Under the pieces are notes generated by a model. It did not search any database. It worked only from the letters and a program-made list of their open reading frames with translations, and was not told the origin of the DNA. Positions 27,617 through 36,303 of a DNA stretch of 64,000 bases are shown in pieces (position 1 is the first letter of the stretch; every line of letters starts with the position of its first letter). Made by a program: the position numbers and the translations under genes. Origin of the DNA: Flavobacterium sp. 1355. Its GTDB lineage: Bacteria; Bacteroidota; Bacteroidia; Flavobacteriales; Flavobacteriaceae. The stretch covers positions 248,001-312,000 of the forward strand of contig NZ_JAFICC010000001.1 in the NCBI RefSeq assembly GCF_017833415.1, given 5' to 3'.

Positions 27617-30600
27617 TTATTTTTTAATCAGTTTTTCTACTTTGACACCAGCCTCAGTCGTAATTCTGATAAAATAAAGACCATTTGCTTTATTCGAAAT
27701 ATCAATTTGTGCACTATTGTTATCTTCGATCACAGTCTGAAGAATTCTTCCCTGAACATCAAATAACTCAATGCTTTTTATGGTAGTATCAGAATTGATA
27801 TTTACATTTCCACTGGTTGGGTTTGGATATAAAGCAACACTTTTGTCCACTTCATGATCCTTAACTCCCAATGATTTGAAGATAGTCTCTGCTTTTTCAG
27901 TTTCAATAGGTGCATTATAATCAAAATAGATTTCAGCTTCCTTGTCAACATGGTCACCCGTCACAAGACTTGAAGACGTTTTGATTTTGAACAAAACATT
28001 TCCGTGACCGCCAACAGGAGGATCTTTTGCTGTCCTAAGATTAATTTTCGCAAAAGTAAATTCGGCTACATTTCCATGAACAGTTGCCTGAGATGGGTGA
28101 GAAGAGCTTATTAACTGCAATGAATTGATGTCATATTTGCTTTCGTCAATAATGATTTTTACCACTACATTTTCGGCATCTGCTGTTCCGGTATTTTCAA
28201 AATTTACGATGTAATGCAGATAATCACCAATTGTACTCGGAGAAACACTTTCTCCTTCCAGACAGGTAATATCATTCGGATCAAAAGAACCTACGACAAC
28301 TTCACTGTAATTGAACACATTGTCTGCAGGATTAAAGTCTCCCGAAACAGGATTTACTGTTGCAGTAAAAATCAGGACATCTCCCAGATTTGCCGGCGGA
28401 ACCTGTACAGGCGTATTTACATTTAAACCAACATAATAACTTTTGCTTTCAAAAGGAAGTAAGTTTGTGTAATTCCAGCCTAATACACCCGGAGTTTGTA
28501 TGGCAGGGGCTAAAGTTGCAAGACCGTAATGCAAAAGGTTTTGGTTGTACGTAAAATTCAAGCTTCCGCTAACAGCTTGGTTTCCTTTGTTTTTGATTGT
28601 AATTTGATACCAGGCCATAAAACCCGGTTTTGCAGGAGCAATTGGCGCAATTACAATTTCGACATCGCTTTGAGATCCTGCTGCAGTGATACAAAAATCC
28701 TGTACTGAAACATGATTGTTATTATCGGGAAAAGTAAATAATGCGTTTACCGGAGAAATTGTAAATAATGTTGGATTTTCCAGATGTGGCGTAATATTAA
28801 AATTTCCTGAATCTGTATAATAGGTATACTTTCCGTTTGTGTGGGTAAAAGTTTCGCTTTGTATTGTTCCGTCATTAATACCCACTTTTACATTGGGTTG
28901 TTTGGCATCTGAGGCATCACAACCGTTATTAGTAAGGTCAAAAGAAATGGTGCCGGTGATAGTATTGTAACTTCCGCCCGGAGTAAAAGTACAATAAGAA
29001 TTAACCACTGTATTTGATAATCCTAAACTGCCCAAATAGGTTTTGGTAGCAGCTATATCAGCATCGTCCTGACAAACAAATTTAAGAGCAGTATTTGTTG
29101 CAGTAAAAAACAGGCTTTCGTTTTTCCCGTTTTTTGCGAAAACAGTTTCAAGCGTTGGAACATCATTTGCCGACAGTGCCTGAAAGTTTGTGAGATTAGA
29201 AATATCAATGCTTTTTAATTGTGTGTTGCTAAGATTTAAAACTTCAATATTGGGAGAATCTGAAAAATCCAGTGTTGTTACGGGTGTATTAGTGCAGAAC
29301 AAACTAATTAAGCCCGAACAGCCAGAAAAATCTATGGCAGTAACATTACTATAACCACAATTAAATTGTTTTAATGCAGTAAGTCCGGCAAGGTTTAGAG
29401 CAGTAATAGGCATCTTTTGCGGGACAGTTCCCGAAATCGAAAACAAACTAAGAGCCGTACAGCCCTGTACATTGATTGATGCTAATAAACTGCTTGTATT
29501 TGAAATTGAAGTCAAAGCAGTACAATTAGAAAAATCTGCATTGGCAATAGTCGTATTTGATATACTTAAATTTGTTAAAGCACTACAGCCCGCAAGATTT
29601 AATAGTGTAGTTGGATTATCTTCCAGATCAAGTACTTTTAGATGTGTATAGCCAGAAAGATTTAATGAAGGAATTTCGTTTACGCGCAATGTAACCGTTT
29701 CCAGATTAATGCAGCCCGTAACATTTAGATTCGAAATCTGATTGTTATTTACTATCAGTTCTGTAAGATTTGGTGAATCGCTCAAATCCAAAGCGGTAAG
29801 TTTGTTATTGTAAGCCTCGGCTCTAATAAGAGAAGTACAGCCTGAAAGATTGATAAGCGGCAGATTATTGTTATCTGCATTAAACTGTGTCAAGGCACTG
29901 CAACCGGAGAGATTTAAGGAAGTTAATTTATTATCTGGCATATCCAGCCTTTTTAAACTTGCACAATTAGAGAAATCAGCAGTTGTGATTTCATGGTTCT
30001 GAGCAAAAGTAGACGCAGGAATATCAAGTAAGGTACAGCCAGCAGCGTTTATTGCAGTAAGAGTTGGATTGTCTGTGATGCTAATACCCGTTAATTTCGT
30101 TAAACCGGAAACATCAATAGTTGTAATTTTATTATTTACAATATTAAAAAAATCCAGATTAGGACAACTTGTAAAATCTACAGAAGTAAGTTGGTTATCT
30201 TCCAGATATATTTGTTCTAAGCCAGTTAGATTACTAACATTTAGTGTAGTAAAAACACTGTTGTGCTGTGCTATAATTACAGACAAAGCCGGACAATTAG
30301 AAATATTTAATGCTGTCATTAATGGACTTTCCTGAATAGTAAGTGTATTTAAAGAGTTAAAACCTGAAATCGTTGCAGAAACCAATGTCGGGCTTTTACA
30401 AAAAAATGTTTCCAGATTTGGCATGGCAGCCAGATTAATGTTTGTAACACTAATCTCTCTGAACCCTAAGTCTGTCAGGTTTGTAAAACCTTCAATTCCT
30501 TGAATATTAGTAACCTGTGTTGCATTAGCCCCGTCTATCCAGAGTCTGTCAATTAGAGCCGCTTCAGAAACCTGGATCTGATTGTCAAAGTTGGTATCAA

Positions 30601-30754
30601 TTCTCGTTACGGGAACACCGCCGGAAGAAGCTGTAAAATTATTTGCGCCGCCATTTACCAGCATCGCTTTGAAGGTAGGATCAGTAAAAGTGAGTGTCTG
30701 CGCATTTACCATTCCGGTAAAAAGCAATACCATTAAGAGTAATTTTTTTCTCAT
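27617..30754 (-). CDS. Secreted leucine-rich-repeat protein with T9SS type A sorting domain
   Basis: 1045 residues. Signal peptide (MRKKLLLMVLLFTGMVNAQ), an EF-hand-like loop (DTNFDNQIQVSEA) near residue 52, and about twenty-five LRR-like ~21-residue units (NLSGCSALTQFNADNNNLPLI type) to roughly residue 580. Then come beta-sandwich segments (ITGTISFDLTNNGCDASD; SFDPNDITCLEGESV, the DUF11/DUF7619-like part) and a C-terminal sorting domain (LYPNPTSGNVNI...IELFDVQGRIL...NGLYFIRI, ending VEKLIKK). The sorting domain directs export through the type IX system and attachment to or release from the cell surface. Role probably adhesion or ligand binding; the ligand is unknown. Confidence 0.94.
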   Translation of the reverse strand: MRKKLLLMVLLFTGMVNAQTLTFTDPTFKAMLVNGGANNFTASSGGVPVTRIDTNFDNQIQVSEAALIDRLWIDGANATQVTNIQGIEGFTNLTDLGFREISVTNINLAAMPNLETFFCKSPTLVSATISGFNSLNTLTIQESPLMTALNISNCPALSVIIAQHNSVFTTLNVSNLTGLEQIYLEDNQLTSVDFTSCPNLDFFNIVNNKITTIDVSGLTKLTGISITDNPTLTAINAAGCTLLDIPASTFAQNHEITTADFSNCASLKRLDMPDNKLTSLNLSGCSALTQFNADNNNLPLINLSGCTSLIRAEAYNNKLTALDLSDSPNLTELIVNNNQISNLNVTGCINLETVTLRVNEIPSLNLSGYTHLKVLDLEDNPTTLLNLAGCSALTNLSISNTTIANADFSNCTALTSISNTSSLLASINVQGCTALSLFSISGTVPQKMPITALNLAGLTALKQFNCGYSNVTAIDFSGCSGLISLFCTNTPVTTLDFSDSPNIEVLNLSNTQLKSIDISNLTNFQALSANDVPTLETVFAKNGKNESLFFTATNTALKFVCQDDADIAATKTYLGSLGLSNTVVNSYCTFTPGGSYNTITGTISFDLTNNGCDASDAKQPNVKVGINDGTIQSETFTHTNGKYTYYTDSGNFNITPHLENPTLFTISPVNALFTFPDNNNHVSVQDFCITAAGSQSDVEIVIAPIAPAKPGFMAWYQITIKNKGNQAVSGSLNFTYNQNLLHYGLATLAPAIQTPGVLGWNYTNLLPFESKSYYVGLNVNTPVQVPPANLGDVLIFTATVNPVSGDFNPADNVFNYSEVVVGSFDPNDITCLEGESVSPSTIGDYLHYIVNFENTGTADAENVVVKIIIDESKYDINSLQLISSSHPSQATVHGNVAEFTFAKINLRTAKDPPVGGHGNVLFKIKTSSSLVTGDHVDKEAEIYFDYNAPIETEKAETIFKSLGVKDHEVDKSVALYPNPTSGNVNINSDTTIKSIELFDVQGRILQTVIEDNNSAQIDISNKANGLYFIRITTEAGVKVEKLIKK

Positions 30755-30798
30755 AATAAGCTGGTTTTGAGTATTCGTTAGAATTTGTGGGGATTTTT

Positions 30799-31560
30799 TT
30801 AAAGTGAATTAATGAGTTCCTGTAATTTTTCTTTTTTGCTCTGAGCAATAGGAATATTAGCGTTATCAGCCATAATTACATAGCCGCCATCGGTTTTGAT
30901 ATACGATTTTAAATAGGATAAATTGATCAAATGAGACTGATGAATGCGTTCGAAACCATGTTCTGCCAATAATTCTTCATATTCTTTCAGCGTTTTGGAA
31001 ATCAATACCGGTTTATGATTTTTGATAAAAAACTGAGTATAGTTAATTTTGGCTTCGCAGCGAATGATATCCGAAACTTCAAACAAATGAATTCCGTCAC
31101 TGGTTGACAATGCGATTCTTTTGAAATTATCTACTTTCTTTCGGATATTTTCCAACAGTAAATCGATGTTTTCAAATGAATTGTTTTTCCCGACAGCTTC
31201 CTTTATTTTGGTCATTGTAAGTTGCAGTTCTTCGGGATCAACAGGTTTTAAAATAAAATCTAAAGCGCTGAATTTAAACGCTTTTAAAGCATATTGTTCG
31301 TGAGCTGTAATAAAAACCACGTGCGCTTTTATTTTTCCGTTTACTTTTGATAATCGTTCCAGAATATCAAAACCGGTTCCGTCTGTCAGATGAATGTCAA
31401 GAAAAATAACCTGCGGGCGTAATTTCTCTATGGCAACAATTCCTGTTTTTACACTCTCTGCTTCGCCAACAATAAAAATATCATTGGTATAACGTTCCAA
31501 AAGTGCTTTCAAACCAGTTCTTAAGTGCTTGTCGTCGTCGATTAATAATGCTGTTATCAT
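30799..31560 (-). CDS. LytTR-type response regulator
   Basis: 253 residues. Receiver domain (LIDDDKHLRTGL acidic pocket; phosphoacceptor in VIFLDIHLTDGTGFD; conserved Lys in FILKPVDPEEL) followed by a LytTR DNA-binding domain (about 145-250; IHLFEVSDIIRCEAKINYTQFFI, FERIHQSHLINLSYLKSY). It lies 11 bases after the TPR-kinase gene and is the obvious partner of that kinase. Confidence 0.95.
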   Translation of the reverse strand: MITALLIDDDKHLRTGLKALLERYTNDIFIVGEAESVKTGIVAIEKLRPQVIFLDIHLTDGTGFDILERLSKVNGKIKAHVVFITAHEQYALKAFKFSALDFILKPVDPEELQLTMTKIKEAVGKNNSFENIDLLLENIRKKVDNFKRIALSTSDGIHLFEVSDIIRCEAKINYTQFFIKNHKPVLISKTLKEYEELLAEHGFERIHQSHLINLSYLKSYIKTDGGYVIMADNANIPIAQSKKEKLQELINSL

Positions 31561-31571
31561 TTATTTTGGTA

Positions 31572-33506
31572 TTATGGTATGTATTGAATTGGAAGGTACA
31601 ATGTCACTTTTGTGCCCGATTTTTGTTGCTCAGAATTTAATTCGATAATCTCAATTTTTGCCGATTTGGAAGTGATGGATTCCATAATCTTCAAACGTTT
31701 TTTGGTAATCGCCAATGCCATAGACTGGTGTGCTGTAACAGAGTTTTCTTTTAAAATTTTGGATTCGGAAAAACCAATTCCGTCATCGGTAATAGTGCAG
31801 ACAAGCTGTTCTTTCTGTACATCAAAATTGACGCTAATTTTTCCTTTTCCTTCTTTTGGCACCATGCCGTGAAGGATGGCATTTTCTACAAAAGGCTGAA
31901 TAAGCAGTGGTGGCAATCCCATATTAAATTCTACATTTTCTGTAGATTCAATTTCAAAAGCAAACTTATCATCAAAACGAAGCTGCTCCAGTTCCAGATA
32001 ATTCTGTAAGCTTTCTATTTCCTTGTCAATTGGTATAAGTGAACCTTTGGAATATTCAAGCGTAAGCCGCATTAGTTTAGAAAACTTGGAGAGGTATTTT
32101 AAAGCCGAATCAGTTCCGTTCTGAACAATAAAACTGGAAATCGAACTCAGGCAGTTAAAAACAAAATGCGGATTCATTTGCAAATGCAACGCTTTCTGTT
32201 CGTATTCGGCAACTTCTTTTTTTAATGTCAGCCGGCGTTTTACCTGCATTCTGTTGTAAATAACCAAACTTAAAACGATGAGTAATAATCCGCCAAAGAT
32301 GGAAAAAATCACCAGCTGAATTTGTCTTTTATGTTCTTCAGAAAGCAGGGCTTCTTTCTTTTTAAATTCATAATTCATCTCAGCCTCAGCAAATTTTTTA
32401 TTGGTTTCCTTATTGTTGATGCTGTCGCGGGCGGTGATATAATTTTTATAATGCTCGAGTGCCGCTTTTGGATCGTTTAAAGATTCATACAATTCACTTA
32501 CTAGTTTCTCAGAATGAAAAGTCTGGTCCAGTACATCAATTTCTTTTGCATACAACAACGATTTGTTCGCATAAGTAAGCGCTTCATTATATTTTTGTTC
32601 TTCCTGCAGTAATAATCCAATACTGTGCAGGGCGAGCGAAGCCCCAAATTTATTCTGGATTTCTTCGTATGCGTCTAATGATTTCTGATAATATTCAAGT
32701 GCCAGGGCTTTGTTGTTTTGCTTTTTATAATAGTTTCCCAAATAATTATTCAGCAAGGCAAAACCGCGTTTATTGTTGTTTTTTTCATACCCTGTTTTTG
32801 CTTTTTTATAATATTGAATCGCATTTTTATATTCGCCAAGTTCAAAATATATTGCACCTATATTGGTAAGTGTCATTGGTGCATTTTCTTCCTGCAGAGG
32901 CAATTGTATTTTATAGGCCTCTTCAAGATAGTAAAGTGCTTTGGGATAGTTTTGTTGAGATTTATAAAGTATTCCGATGTTTATTAATACTTTGGAAACA
33001 CTTTTCTGTTCCTTTATTTTCTGATAGTGTGCTAATGCTTTTTCATAATTCTCAAGTGCCAGTGTATGATTACTTTGTTCGGAGTAAACTACTCCCGAAC
33101 TTGCATACGCACGAGCAAGGCCCCTGGTTGCTTGTTTTGTGTTTTTGTGCTGCTGCAAGACAACTTCATATTCGCTTTTAGCAGTGGTAAAATACTTAAG
33201 TGCCACTGCATAATTTCCCAATATTATAGAAGCATTTCCTTTATTGATATTTGCTGAAGCCAGACCAAAACGATAATCGTTTTTTGTGCTGAGAACCGTC
33301 GCCTTATTGGCAAAAAATAATGTAGAATCGGGATCAATCTCTTTGTATAAATCTGCCAGCTGGTTGTACTGATTAACCTTTAGGGTATCCGTTTTAGTAA
33401 TGCGCAATGCGTTTTTTAAACTGTCGATCTGAACATTCTGAGCATTAGATATTCCGTGAGTAAGAATAAATAATAAGAAACAGATTAAACGGAATTTTGG
33501 GTTCAC
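31572..33506 (-). CDS. TPR-containing LytS/YehU-type sensor histidine kinase
   Basis: 644 residues from a GTG start (no in-frame ATG fits, and the GTG opens a signal peptide FRLICFLLFILTHGISNAQ). About seven TPR units fill residues 60-380 (for example ALENYEKALAHYQKI, NIGILYKSQQNYPKALYYLEEA), followed by a membrane helix (about 400-418). The kinase core is of the His_kinase/LytS type: the phosphorylated His is in LHLQMNPHFVFNCLSSISSFI, then an HATPase domain (LPPLLIQPFVENAILHGM, TITDDGIGF). It pairs with the LytTR regulator that follows. TPRs in such kinases are thought to sense protein or peptide signals; the signal here is unknown. Confidence 0.94.
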   Translation of the reverse strand: MNPKFRLICFLLFILTHGISNAQNVQIDSLKNALRITKTDTLKVNQYNQLADLYKEIDPDSTLFFANKATVLSTKNDYRFGLASANINKGNASIILGNYAVALKYFTTAKSEYEVVLQQHKNTKQATRGLARAYASSGVVYSEQSNHTLALENYEKALAHYQKIKEQKSVSKVLINIGILYKSQQNYPKALYYLEEAYKIQLPLQEENAPMTLTNIGAIYFELGEYKNAIQYYKKAKTGYEKNNNKRGFALLNNYLGNYYKKQNNKALALEYYQKSLDAYEEIQNKFGASLALHSIGLLLQEEQKYNEALTYANKSLLYAKEIDVLDQTFHSEKLVSELYESLNDPKAALEHYKNYITARDSINNKETNKKFAEAEMNYEFKKKEALLSEEHKRQIQLVIFSIFGGLLLIVLSLVIYNRMQVKRRLTLKKEVAEYEQKALHLQMNPHFVFNCLSSISSFIVQNGTDSALKYLSKFSKLMRLTLEYSKGSLIPIDKEIESLQNYLELEQLRFDDKFAFEIESTENVEFNMGLPPLLIQPFVENAILHGMVPKEGKGKISVNFDVQKEQLVCTITDDGIGFSESKILKENSVTAHQSMALAITKKRLKIMESITSKSAKIEIIELNSEQQKSGTKVTLYLPIQYIP

Positions 33507-33836
33507 GTGGTTTGGTTTTTGGTTGTTGGCTGAGACAAATGTATGATATGTTTTTTAGTATCATAATATCAATTATTATTTATGCCGTTTTGATTATTAT
33601 TTGCTCCGTATGACTTATTTTAAATGCAAAACGGCATTTAAACATCTTGTAGTGCTCTTGCTCAATTACAATAGTTTGGGTTGTGTTCTAAATTTGGCCT
33701 GCGTTATGAAGGAGCATTGGGATATTTTGAAAAGTACAATTAGTACAATCTTCTTTTAATTCTCAAACCGCTTCTCAGATCACAAATTATGTAGAGGCAC
33801 TTTTGTAACAGGTACATTTTTTTGAATATTAGAAAG
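33507..33836. other. Intergenic region upstream of the TPR-kinase gene
   Basis: About 330 bases with no gene. It contains ATGATA-N10-TATCAT (33543-33564) and a widely spaced inverted pair ATGCCGTTTT / AAAACGGCAT (33582-33591 and 33628-33637). Either could be a regulatory site for the kinase operon; I cannot assign a regulator. Confidence 0.4.
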
Positions 33837-33871
33837 AAAAAGGGGAATAGTCTGTTACTATTCCCCTTTTT
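33837..33871. terminator. Strong bidirectional hairpin terminator
   Basis: AAAAAGGGGAATAG pairs perfectly with CTATTCCCCTTTTT over a 7-nt loop, with A and T runs at the two ends. It would end the minus-strand Kai-type operon transcript coming from 34016. Confidence 0.85.
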
Positions 33872-33906
33872 GAGTTTTTATGTTGGGTTGTTTTTTCAAA
33901 GTAAAT

Positions 33907-33987
33907 TTAATAACCACAGCAGCCTGTTTTATAGCCGTTTGCACAGCCGGAACATTTGCAATTGGGTTCAAAAGAACCGGGAATCAC
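33907..33987 (-). CDS. Possible 26-residue Cys-rich micro-protein
   Basis: From a GTG at 33987 (an in-frame stop lies just upstream): five cysteines in 26 residues, ending PNCKCSGCANGYKTGCCGY. It sits between the response-regulator gene and the strong terminator, on the operon's strand. The density of Cys and Gly is far above chance for AT-rich intergenic DNA, but no conservation can be tested here and the start is weak. It could be a metal-binding peptide or the remnant C-terminus of a longer gene. Confidence 0.3.
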   Translation of the reverse strand: MIPGSFEPNCKCSGCANGYKTGCCGY

Positions 33988-34015
33988 AGTTTTTTATAAT
34001 CAGATTCCAAAAAAA

Positions 34016-34441
34016 TTATGGTTTTTCACATACCGCAATTTCTGTTTCAACGATTTTTAAAATGTTTTTCGGAATTTCCTCAAAACCTTCTATAGAATAA
34101 GGTTTAATCAGGTATGCTTTTACACCCAGCTGATCGCATTTTTCTTTGTACGCCGGATTTATACTGGTGGAATATACAAAGCAGGGAAGATGCTTAATTT
34201 CATCGGTATTCAAAATTTCCTGTAAGGCTTCGATTCCGTCTTTTAAGGGCATGTTGATGTCGGTAAGAATTACATCGGGCGTGTCTTTTGCAGGGTCTTT
34301 TAAGTAATTCAAAAGTTCTTCGCCGTTTGTTACAAGACTAACTTTATTAAAATGCGGATTCTTATTGAAAGCTGCGCAGATGATATCTGCATCATCAATA
34401 TCATCTTCTGCAATAATTATATGTAGGTTCATTTTTTGCAT
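34016..34441 (-). CDS. CheY/Rcp1-like single-domain response regulator of the Kai-type operon
   Basis: 141 residues, receiver domain only: acidic pocket IIIAEDDIDDADII, phosphoacceptor in DVILTDINMPLKDG, Thr/Ser position in FVYSTS and conserved Lys in AYLIKPYSIEGFEE. The insertions and pattern are those of the Rcp1-like group that pairs with bacteriophytochrome or PAS kinases. It has no DNA-binding domain, so output is by protein contact. It lies five bases after the PAS-kinase gene; the two very likely form a phosphorelay. Start at ATG 34441 or three codons later. Confidence 0.92.
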   Translation of the reverse strand: MQKMNLHIIIAEDDIDDADIICAAFNKNPHFNKVSLVTNGEELLNYLKDPAKDTPDVILTDINMPLKDGIEALQEILNTDEIKHLPCFVYSTSINPAYKEKCDQLGVKAYLIKPYSIEGFEEIPKNILKIVETEIAVCEKP

Positions 34442-34446
34442 TTTTA

Positions 34447-35700
34447 TTATATTGAGAAATATAGATTAAATGTAGTGCCTTCGTGAAGTTTACTTTCGAC
34501 AGTTATATACCCCGAATGATTTTCCATTATTTTTTTACAGATTGCAAGACCAATTCCATTTCCTGAGTATTCGTTCTTAGCATGTAAACGCTGAAAAATG
34601 GTAAAAATTTTGGTAAGATGGCTTTCTTCCATGCCTATACCATTATCTTTAATTTTAATCTGCACAAATTTATGGTTCTGATCAGGGCTTTCTATGTCAA
34701 AATCACCAATTTGAAAAATCTGGATAACAGGAGGAACGGATTCTTTGCTGTATTTAATGGCATTTGAAATAAGGTTAGAAAATAGCTGTCGCATTTGCAC
34801 TTTAGAAGCGCGCAGAACAGGTAATTTTCCAACTTGGATATCTGCTTTTTTATCTGTTATTATGATTTCAAGGTCTTCTTTTACTTCAGAAATTATTTCG
34901 GCCAGATTTACCTTAGTAAGTTCTTCCTGAACAGTATGAGAAGAATAACTAACCAAATCGTCAACAAGAGAATTTAACCGTACTGCCGATAATTTCATTA
35001 CATTCATAGCTTTGGCATCATCTACGGCCATTTTTTCGGCATTTATTCTTTGGCTGTACATTACTATTTTTCTCAGTGGCTCTTTAAGATCATGAGATAT
35101 TACGTGTATAAACTCTCCCAGATTTTTGTTAATCCTGTTTAGTTCATTTAGTTTTTCCTCGAGCTCTTTTTGATGATGAATTAAGGCATCTTCATGTTTT
35201 TTCTTTTCTGTCAAATCTGTTATGATAACACCAATTCCCTGTACAGAAGGCTCAAGATCTGTCAGGGCAATGTAAGCAGGAAAAGTTTTTCTCTCATCAT
35301 TGGTATTAAAAACAATTTCATGTGTAGTAACACCATATTTAAGAGCCTCTATAAGCGAAACAAAGTTTTTTTCATTATTGAAATACTCATACAAATAGTT
35401 TCCGATTATTTTTTCTGAAGGCGCACCTACAAGTTTTGCAAAATAATCGTTACAGTATAATATCAGGCCATTTCTGGAAATGCTCAGGGCGCCCTGTCCG
35501 AATTTTTCAATCAGGAGCCTAAAGGTGTAGTCTGCAGTTTCTAATGAATAAAGCTGGGCAACCCCATTATTATTTAATACCAACGCATCTACATCTCCTT
35601 GTTTAATAGCGTCAACAATACCATTTGATTCGTATAGTTCCTCTTTTAAAGATGCTATTTCTGCTAATAAGGATTCGATATATAAATTTTTATCCTCCAA
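34447..35700 (-). CDS. PAS-domain histidine kinase of the Kai-type operon
   Basis: 417 residues; the only suitable start is TTG at 35700, two bases after the KaiB-like stop. An N-terminal helical segment (SLLAEIASLKEELYESNGIVDAIKQGDVDALVL) is common in such kinases. A PAS domain follows (about 60-165; FGQGALSISRNGLILYCNDYF), then a coiled linker, HisKA with the phosphorylated His in FIHVISHDLKEPLRKIV, and HATPase motifs (LISNAIKYSKES, KDNGIGMEES, GNGIGLAICKKI). No membrane segment, so cytoplasmic. Unlike cyanobacterial SasA it has no KaiB-like N-terminus; the operon supplies separate KaiB-like proteins instead. Likely output kinase of the KaiC-like protein (inference). Confidence 0.93.
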   Translation of the reverse strand: MEDKNLYIESLLAEIASLKEELYESNGIVDAIKQGDVDALVLNNNGVAQLYSLETADYTFRLLIEKFGQGALSISRNGLILYCNDYFAKLVGAPSEKIIGNYLYEYFNNEKNFVSLIEALKYGVTTHEIVFNTNDERKTFPAYIALTDLEPSVQGIGVIITDLTEKKKHEDALIHHQKELEEKLNELNRINKNLGEFIHVISHDLKEPLRKIVMYSQRINAEKMAVDDAKAMNVMKLSAVRLNSLVDDLVSYSSHTVQEELTKVNLAEIISEVKEDLEIIITDKKADIQVGKLPVLRASKVQMRQLFSNLISNAIKYSKESVPPVIQIFQIGDFDIESPDQNHKFVQIKIKDNGIGMEESHLTKIFTIFQRLHAKNEYSGNGIGLAICKKIMENHSGYITVESKLHEGTTFNLYFSI

Positions 35701-35702
35701 AT

Positions 35703-36002
35703 TTATTCCTCTATATTTAAAATTCTTAAAACCTTCTCTCTGTCTGATAAGTCACCTATGATGACTCTTTTTGGTTCCGGACTTATCTTTATTAGTGTCG
35801 GAACAGCAACAATTTGATGTGTAAACGCCTGCTTTTTATCACGGCTTATGTCTATGATTTCCAGCTCGTAATTGCCTTGAAAATATTGATCGCATATCCT
35901 GCGTAAATTTTCTATTGCATGTCCTGATTTGACAGACATTCCGGCAATAAAAAGCGTAAACTTATGTTTGGACGTACTTGAATCATCAGATGAGTTATCC
36001 AT
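35703..36002 (-). CDS. KaiB-like protein, divergent second copy
   Basis: 99 residues, KaiB/thioredoxin-like fold: FTLFIAGMSVKSGHAIENLRRICDQYFQGNYELEIIDISRDKKQAFTHQIVAVPTLIK, then IIGDLSDREKVLRIL. The segment corresponding to NPQLAE in KaiB is replaced by DKKQAF, and a 12-residue polar extension opens the protein. This resembles the N-terminal sensor domain of SasA as much as KaiB. It is three bases from the other KaiB-like gene and two from the PAS kinase, so it may be the split-off KaiB-like half of a SasA-type kinase. Confidence 0.9.
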   Translation of the reverse strand: MDNSSDDSSTSKHKFTLFIAGMSVKSGHAIENLRRICDQYFQGNYELEIIDISRDKKQAFTHQIVAVPTLIKISPEPKRVIIGDLSDREKVLRILNIEE

Positions 36003-36005
36003 TTT

Positions 36006-36302
36006 TTATGACTTTACTGGTTTGATATTAAGTCCGACAAGCACTCTTTCTTCATTAGAAAGATCACCGATAATTTTACGGATTGGCTCAGGAAATTTTC
36101 TGACCAAAGTAGGGACAGCCAAAATCTGGTCGCCTTCTGCCAATTGCGGATTTTTCAGCAAATCGATAATTTCGATACTGTATTTTCCTGCCAGATATTC
36201 CTCTGCATATTTCTTTATGTTTTCCAGTGCCCTTATTGATTTTGGCGTTTGTCCTGCTATATACAGCAGTAACTGCCATTCGGCTACAACTTCTTTTTTC
36301 AT
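36006..36302 (-). CDS. kaiB: KaiB-like protein
   Basis: 98 residues with the conserved KaiB pattern: [81 protein letters not shown]. Close to cyanobacterial KaiB, including NPQLAE, the cis-Pro in VPTL and the IGDLS motif used by the fold-switched form that binds KaiC CI. It starts one base after the KaiC-like stop. In cyanobacteria KaiB binds phosphorylated KaiC and lets it dephosphorylate; a similar role is likely here (inference). Confidence 0.93.
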   Translation of the reverse strand: MKKEVVAEWQLLLYIAGQTPKSIRALENIKKYAEEYLAGKYSIEIIDLLKNPQLAEGDQILAVPTLVRKFPEPIRKIIGDLSNEERVLVGLNIKPVKS

Positions 36303-36303
36303 A

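Noticed and set aside
30799..33506. LytTR/TPR kinase as part of the Kai-type system
   Set aside because: It is separated by about 500 bases including a strong terminator, and has its own complete kinase/regulator pair.
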